A stretch of 64,000 bases of DNA from Streptoalloteichus hindustanus (GTDB taxonomy: Bacteria > Actinomycetota > Actinomycetes > Mycobacteriales > Pseudonocardiaceae). The stretch lies in NCBI RefSeq assembly GCF_900129375.1, contig NZ_FQVN01000007.1, positions 248,001-312,000 on the forward strand, given 5' to 3'. Made by a program: the position numbers and the translations under genes. Under the pieces are notes generated by a model. It did no database searches, was not told where the DNA came from, and saw nothing but the letters and a program-made list of their open reading frames with translations. Below, piece by piece: positions 60,301 through 64,000 of the stretch; within the stretch, counting starts at the first letter, position 1, and each line of letters starts with the position of its first letter.

Positions 60301-60447
60301 GGTGCGTTCGACCACGGCAACCCGGAACTGCGTGACCTGGTCGCCGACCTCACCACCCAACTCGGCGCGACTGCCTACGCGCAGGCGTACGACCGGGGCG
60401 CCGCGATGCCCCGGGCCGAAGCGCTGGCGCGGCTCCACTCCGGCTGA
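57361..60447 (+). CDS. AfsR/SARP family regulator with BTAD, NB-ARC and TPR-like regions (copy 2)
   Basis: Protein of 1028 residues from GTG 57361 with AAGGG just upstream. Same layout as copy 1: winged helix (IRVALLGPVRAYAAASAI to GGGYRLA), BTAD (about 95-245, with LGVDPGADLRQVH), NB-ARC with P-loop GPGGVGKT at 287-294 and PAVLVLDNCEHV, a winged helix (LVDKSLVQWDGRRHRMLETI) and TPR-like helices. Both proteins share ending sequences around ATALGMSQ and R-G-A-F-D-H-G, so the copies arose by duplication. Its stop is followed after eight bases by phased heptamers in front of a hydrolase gene, its probable target. Confidence 0.92.
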   Translation: MSDGIRVALLGPVRAYAAASAIAIPGARVRLLLARLALTHGRLVPVTVLIDDLWGADALSDATNTLQALVSRLRKAVGAQAVELVGGGYRLAADVDAPRFEELVAQGRRELAADQPAAAIVSLDAALDLWTGEPLGDLPDVPFVRTAAARLDELRLGAVEDRCEAALLLGRHNEVLANPEPAARPLRERLAALRIRALYQAGRQSEALAAYEEVRRALADQLGVDPGADLRQVHLAMLRGELASAGARPKLTPGRLPAQRTSFVGRDAELSHLAEQLRSHRLVTVVGPGGVGKTRLAIEAAAHLPAHEQGRVWFVPLASALAEGAGEGPNEDADAVAGAVLGVLSATRARLTDGRPELEELIGPEPAVLVLDNCEHVVEAAARFTDRLLERLPRLTVLATSREPLAITGESLCRLDPLDPATDAVRLFVDRAQAVRPAFTADDAVLDICRRLDGLPLALELAAARLRTMTAAEIAHRLDDRFRLLASGSRAALPRHRTLLAVVDWSWDLLTEQERTLATRLSIFPGGATTVALEAVCADDLLPAHDIAYVLGSLVDKSLVQWDGRRHRMLETIRAYACDRLNDRKSIEDRFARYFLSLAEDHEPRLRTRDQLTSIAWFDAEYDNLLSALRGAINDSNADLAARLTISLLWYWQLLRFDARAAGFVADVLRFGDALPAPDRAVMAVLYQNDGVNVDPERARALIEDCISTGALERHPFLVIVTAPTAYFLGHRDLAERLLKDVEDHPDQGVAALAAWVRSTIRDDQGDWPGAAADRARALRGFEQTGERLGLSFVLAAVAQDHALRGGHDQAIAALTRCVALAAEIGSPEEISYRARLGNQRMRAGDLAGARQDFDIALRQAVEHGQPHLRVEALAGLADLRRREGEPERAGRLLDRLDTVVRGLPAAEQIAAAVSAPVRMALRIDTGDPTAKDLLPYVAATGATVRHMAAPAAELLARLLAQTGDATGAATALGMSQVIRGAFDHGNPELRDLVADLTTQLGATAYAQAYDRGAAMPRAEALARLHSG

Positions 60448-60455
60448 CGACCGCC

Positions 60456-60505
60456 GTCAGCGCGTTCTCAGCGGCCCGTCAGAGCGCTTGGGCAGCGTGT
60501 TCCCC
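60456..60505 (+). promoter_or_regulatory. 11-bp-phased GTCAG repeats upstream of serine hydrolase B
   Basis: GTCAGCG (60456), CTCAGCG (60467) and GTCAGAG (60478) are direct repeats exactly 11 bases apart. From the last GTCAG to AGCGTGTTCC is 16 bases, the same distance as from the last GTGTCAG to ATCGTAGT in the 23.5- and 32.2-kb promoters. The start codon follows at 60506 with no ribosome site, so the mRNA may be leaderless. Confidence 0.7.
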
Positions 60506-61657
60506 ATGACCAGTTCCACCAACACCAGGCACGAGCTTGTGCAAAACGCTTTGAACCGGGTCGTGGCCGAGGGAGGCGCGCCCGGCGTCGCCGCCGAGAT
60601 CCGGGACGGCGACGGCACCTGGTTCGGGTCGGCCGGGGTGTCCGACCGCGAGACCGGGCGCCGCCGCGAACCCGGGGATCAGTTCCACGCCGGCAGCGTC
60701 GGCAAGGCGTTCACCGCCGCCGCGGTGCTGACGCTGGAGGCCGAGGGCAGGCTGGGTCTCGACGACACAGTGGACAGTTGGCTGCCCGGCGTGGTTCGCG
60801 GCAACGGCAACGACGGCACCCGGATCACGATCAGACAGCTGCTCACGCACACCAGTGGCCTGGGAATCACCGGCCTGAGCCCCGAGATCGTGCGCAAGTA
60901 CCACACCCGGCAGGGGTTCGCCGAGCACCGCTACGACGTCTGGACCGTCGAGAAGCTGCTGAAGTCGCAAATGGACATTCCGCCCCGGTACGAGCCCGGG
61001 GAGGCCTTCGCCTACGCCAACGGGGGCTACCACCTCGCCGGGGCGGTCATCGAGAAGGTGACCGGCCGACGCTACGAGGACGAGATCGACCGGACGGTCA
61101 TCCAACCACTCGGGCTGACCAACACCTATCCGCGGACCTTCGACGAGCGACGCTTCCGCGGCCCGCACACCAGGGCGTACAGCAGGATGCTCCTGAGGGA
61201 CGGCGTCGACCCGGACAGCCTCACGCCCGACAACTACGCGTCGTTCCTCGTCGGCCCGGAGGTCGACCCGGTGGACATCACGGACCGGACGTACTTCGGG
61301 TGGGCGGCCGGCGGGGTCGTCTCGACCACCGGCGACCTGCTCGGGGTCATCCACGCCCTGATCACCGGCGTCCTGCTGCCTCCGGCGCAGCACCGGACAA
61401 TGTGGACCACCGTCCCGACCAGGGACTGGATTCCCCACGCCCGCTACGGCACCGGGGTTGCCCAGTGGGAGCTGGCCGACGGCCGCGTGCTCCACGTCGT
61501 GTCCGGTGTGGAGGGTGGAACCGCCTGCATGGCCGCAGGCGCCCCGGACGGCGCCCTCACCGTCGCCATCCACCTCAACGCCGACTGGAACTGGTACCTG
61601 TCCTGCGACCAGATCATCGAAGCGGCCTTCGGCGCTCCCTTCCGGATGGCGGCGTAA
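60506..61657 (+). CDS. Serine hydrolase, beta-lactamase fold (copy B)
   Basis: Protein of 383 residues from ATG 60506. The SxxK motif is S64-V-G-K67 and the YxN-like motif is Y170-A-N172, the same numbering as copy A. GTWFGSAG, GRLGLDDTVDSWLPGV and the pairs P-x-Q-H-R-x-M-W-T-T-V are shared. No signal peptide. It follows the SARP copy 2 gene by 58 bases containing phased repeats and is followed after five bases by a third hydrolase gene, so the last two form an operon. Esterase or D-peptidase activity is likely; the natural substrate is unknown. Confidence 0.88.
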   Translation: MTSSTNTRHELVQNALNRVVAEGGAPGVAAEIRDGDGTWFGSAGVSDRETGRRREPGDQFHAGSVGKAFTAAAVLTLEAEGRLGLDDTVDSWLPGVVRGNGNDGTRITIRQLLTHTSGLGITGLSPEIVRKYHTRQGFAEHRYDVWTVEKLLKSQMDIPPRYEPGEAFAYANGGYHLAGAVIEKVTGRRYEDEIDRTVIQPLGLTNTYPRTFDERRFRGPHTRAYSRMLLRDGVDPDSLTPDNYASFLVGPEVDPVDITDRTYFGWAAGGVVSTTGDLLGVIHALITGVLLPPAQHRTMWTTVPTRDWIPHARYGTGVAQWELADGRVLHVVSGVEGGTACMAAGAPDGALTVAIHLNADWNWYLSCDQIIEAAFGAPFRMAA

Positions 61658-61662
61658 CGACG

Positions 61663-62988
61663 ATGAACCTGGAGAACCGGCTCAACGAGCTGATGGCCGA
61701 ACACCGGGTGCCCGGGGCGGTGCTCGGCGTGTACGCGAACGGGGAGTACCGGGAACACGCCGCGGGCGTGCTCAACACCCGGACCGGCGTCGAGGTCACC
61801 ACCGACTCGCTGTTCCAGATCGGCTCCATGACCAAGGTCGTGACCGCGACCCTGGCCATGCGACTGGTCGAGGAGGGGGTGCTCAACCTGGACCTCCCCG
61901 TCCGCACCTACCTCCCGGACTTCCGCCTCGCGGACGACTCGGCCGCCGCCCGGATCACCACCCGCCACCTCCTGTGCCACACGGCGGGTTTCGAGGGCGA
62001 CGTGTTCACCGACACCGGCAGGGGCGACGACGCACTCGCCCGCTACGTCGACCTGCTCGGCACAGCACCCCAGATCTTCCAACCGGGAGAGCTGTTCTCG
62101 TACAACAACGCCGGGTTCTGCGTGCTGGGCAGGATCATCGAGACCCTCCACGACAAACCCTACGTCCAGTGCCTGCACGATGACCTGATCCAGCCGCTGA
62201 ACCTCACGCGCACCGCCACGGACGCGGACCAGGCCATCCTGCACCGGGCCGCGGTGGGCCACCTCGGCGATCCACCGCAACCGGCCGGGATCTGGGCCCT
62301 GCCGCGTTCCCTGGCCCCCGCGGGCTCAGCCCTGGCGATGAGCGCCCGCGACGTGCTCACGTTCACCCGCGCCCTGCTCACCGGCAGCGTGCTCGACGCC
62401 GAGACCGTCCGTACAATGTGGACAGAGCACATGCGACTGTCCCCCGCCACCGGCCATGGCGACGCCTGGTCACTGGGCTGGGAGGTCTTCCACGTCGACG
62501 GCCGAACCATCTACGGCCACAACGGCGACACCGTCGGACAATCCGCGTTCCTCAGACTGATCCCCGACCACGACATCGCCGTGGTCCTCCTCACCAACGG
62601 CGGCGAGGCCGTCCCGCTCCACCACGAACTCCTCACCCACGTCCTGCGCGACCTCGCCGACATCGACCTCCCCGCACTCCCCACCCCCACTGCCACTACC
62701 ACCGACCCGAGCCCCTACCTCGGCACCTACGCCAACTCGCTCACGCAGATCACCATCACCCGAGAAGACAACACCATCTGGGCCGAGCAAACCCCCGTCG
62801 GCGAGTACGCGGGCTCAGCACCACCCCAACGTCTCCAACTCCTCCCCCACACCAACAACAGCCTGATCACGGCCCACCCCAGTCAGGGAATCCACCACAT
62901 CTACCACTTCCTCGGCGATCCCCAGGGCCCAGCCCGTTTCCTCCACACCGGCCGCGCCCTACCCCGCATCCCCCTCACCCAGCAATAG
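61663..62988 (+). CDS. Serine hydrolase, beta-lactamase fold (copy C)
   Basis: Protein of 441 residues; ATG five bases after the stop of copy B. The SxxK motif is S55-M-T-K58 and the YxN motif is Y147-N-N149 (FSYNNAGF). A late IYGHNGDTVGQS supplies the third motif. The last 90 residues (SPYLGTYANSLTQITITRED) form a small beta domain of the kind seen in DUF3471-type extensions. It is more distant from copies A and B than those are from each other. It shares their presumed control by SARP copy 2. A hairpin terminator closes the operon. Confidence 0.88.
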   Translation: MNLENRLNELMAEHRVPGAVLGVYANGEYREHAAGVLNTRTGVEVTTDSLFQIGSMTKVVTATLAMRLVEEGVLNLDLPVRTYLPDFRLADDSAAARITTRHLLCHTAGFEGDVFTDTGRGDDALARYVDLLGTAPQIFQPGELFSYNNAGFCVLGRIIETLHDKPYVQCLHDDLIQPLNLTRTATDADQAILHRAAVGHLGDPPQPAGIWALPRSLAPAGSALAMSARDVLTFTRALLTGSVLDAETVRTMWTEHMRLSPATGHGDAWSLGWEVFHVDGRTIYGHNGDTVGQSAFLRLIPDHDIAVVLLTNGGEAVPLHHELLTHVLRDLADIDLPALPTPTATTTDPSPYLGTYANSLTQITITREDNTIWAEQTPVGEYAGSAPPQRLQLLPHTNNSLITAHPSQGIHHIYHFLGDPQGPARFLHTGRALPRIPLTQQ

Positions 62989-63007
62989 GCAACACCTCAG
63001 GTACCAA

Positions 63008-63039
63008 GGCAGGTGGGGCGGCACGTCGCCCCACCTGCC
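63008..63039 (+). terminator. Perfect hairpin terminator
   Basis: GGCAGGTGGGGCG (63008-63020) and CGCCCCACCTGCC (63027-63039) are perfect 13-base complements around a six-base loop, 20 bases after the stop of hydrolase C and before a convergent gene. Confidence 0.9.
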
Positions 63040-63166
63040 TCACACCCTCGGCGTGTCGTTTCCGCGGGCGGGCAACCCGCTGGCCCGGTCGGCTACCTGG
63101 CCACTGCCAGTGGAACGAGCCAGCCTCGCTGGGAAGTCGGTGCGCCGCCGGCCACCACGCAACGCG

Positions 63167-64000
63167 TCAGATCCTCTCCCTCACGCGGACACGCCACTCA
63201 TCCGGGTCGGCGACGACGCAACCGTCGTCCATGTCGGGGCGGGTGGCGAGTTGGGCCAGGAACTCCCGGTCGAGCAGCTCCTCGGTGCGCTTCTGTTGCG
63301 GGGTCCGGAAGTCCGCCCTGGGAAGCTGGTGGTGGGGCAGCCGTTTGCCGACGCTGCCGAGGCAGTTGCGGCACGCCAGCAGTGGACGTGGCGAGGTGAG
63401 ATAGGCCAGCAGCCGCCCGGCCATGTCCGGGCGGTCCTCCAGACGCAGCCCGTCGGCCCACGGGTCGTTCGGGCGACCGATGACCCTGGGCAGGAAGACC
63501 GACTGCGGGCAGCGGAAGAAGTGGCCCTCGTAGACGGTGTGACAGCGCCAGACGTGCGCGATCTGGCAGGTCGTGAAGATCTCCCCGACCAGCCGGGAGT
63601 CCTCGGTCCCCCGCTCCGAGTAGGAGTGGCGGAAGTGGGAGTAGTAGGCCACCGTCAGTGCGACGCCGTGCCGCTCGGCACGGCGTCGGATGTGGGCGAG
63701 GTCGTCGTCGGACAGCTCGCGACCCGGGTAGACGGAGACCTGGATCTCGTCGATGAGCGACCAGAAGTCCGCGCCCATCCTGGGAAGCAGCACCCCGTTG
63801 GTGGACACCAGGATCCGGGGCGCGAGCCCGCTGGCACGGATGATCTCCAGGATCGGCAGCAGCCTCCGGTGCAGCAGCGGCTCCCCGCCGAGCACCTTGA
63901 CGAACCGCGCGCGCAGGAAACGACTCAGCAGAGCGAGATCCGCGCGCACCACGTCGGGGTCGACGACCGAGCGCCGGAAGACGGGCGAGAGGTGGCTGCA
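63167..64000 (-). CDS. Radical SAM enzyme, 3' part
   Basis: The frame is open to the window edge, so the N-terminus is missing. The first visible residues are CSHLSPVFRR, whose cysteine fits the last cysteine of a C-x3-C-x2-C cluster motif. Then come LRARFVKVLGGEPLLHR (the GGEP motif), LAPRILVSTNGVLLP and EIQVSVYPG, all standard for the radical SAM barrel. Further cysteines (FTTCQIAHVWRCHTVYEG, FFRCPQS, ACRNCLGS) suggest a SPASM-like second cluster region. It is likely a peptide- or metabolite-modifying enzyme; partners would lie beyond the window. Confidence 0.88.
   Translation of the reverse strand, partial: CSHLSPVFRRSVVDPDVVRADLALLSRFLRARFVKVLGGEPLLHRRLLPILEIIRASGLAPRILVSTNGVLLPRMGADFWSLIDEIQVSVYPGRELSDDDLAHIRRRAERHGVALTVAYYSHFRHSYSERGTEDSRLVGEIFTTCQIAHVWRCHTVYEGHFFRCPQSVFLPRVIGRPNDPWADGLRLEDRPDMAGRLLAYLTSPRPLLACRNCLGSVGKRLPHHQLPRADFRTPQQKRTEELLDREFLAQLATRPDMDDGCVVADPDEWRVRVRERI

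Overview
The window is very GC-rich DNA with strongly GC-biased third codon positions, many GTG starts, an apparently mycothiol-dependent isomerase, AfsR/SARP-type regulators and a trypco2/trypsin/STAND gene pair. This points to a filamentous actinomycete, most likely of the Pseudonocardiales (Saccharothrix/Actinosynnema/Lentzea type); the genus is an inference. No tRNA, rRNA, CRISPR array or complete insertion sequence was seen.

Layout. 0-2.8 kb: end of a luciferase-like oxidoreductase, a lipoprotein overlapping a DUF5703 gene, a small membrane protein and a decayed gene. 2.8-12.9 kb: a leftward defence-like island with a giant AAA-type ATPase (about 1865 aa) translationally coupled to a protein ending in a HEPN RNase-like motif, plus an McrB/McrC restriction pair. 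13-19.4 kb: small lipoproteins, a frameshifted gene, two secreted seven-repeat RCC1 proteins and a further beta-propeller protein. 19.4-23.4 kb: a CGNR regulator divergent from an MFS exporter, then an unusual DUF4097-serine hydrolase fusion. 23.8-28.3 kb: trypco2 and a trypsin-STAND-helical-repeat protein, a known actinobacterial conflict-system architecture. 28.4-33.2 kb: a TetR/MFS drug-efflux pair, a serine hydrolase/esterase and an alpha/beta hydrolase. 33.3-43.4 kb: an Imm1-like pseudogene, a mycothiol-dependent isomerase divergent from a MerR regulator, a tectonin-like secreted protein, a methyltransferase, an HTH/MarR regulator, a secreted peptidase and an APH-like kinase. 43.4-50.1 kb: an eroded ion-transport region with NhaA, an RCK/TrkA relic, a SulP relic carrying an internal inversion, and three copies of a conserved RNA-like leader. 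50.3-64 kb: beta-carbonic anhydrase, a Sua5-type tRNA t6A enzyme, a near mirror-image cassette of two divergent AfsR/SARP regulators flanked by serine hydrolases, and a truncated radical SAM gene.

The main signals beyond gene calling are these. (i) Direct repeats at about 11-bp spacing with a GTCAG core lie upstream of three serine hydrolase genes at 23.5, 32.2 and 60.5 kb. One is immediately downstream of a SARP gene, so the hydrolases may form one regulon. (ii) A GGAAGTCTGGT-loop hairpin occurs in the presumed 5' leaders of nhaA and a membrane-protein gene, with a third copy nearby. (iii) The ATPase-HEPN operon beside McrBC is a candidate undescribed defence module. Functional statements rest on reading motifs by eye; no database search was run.
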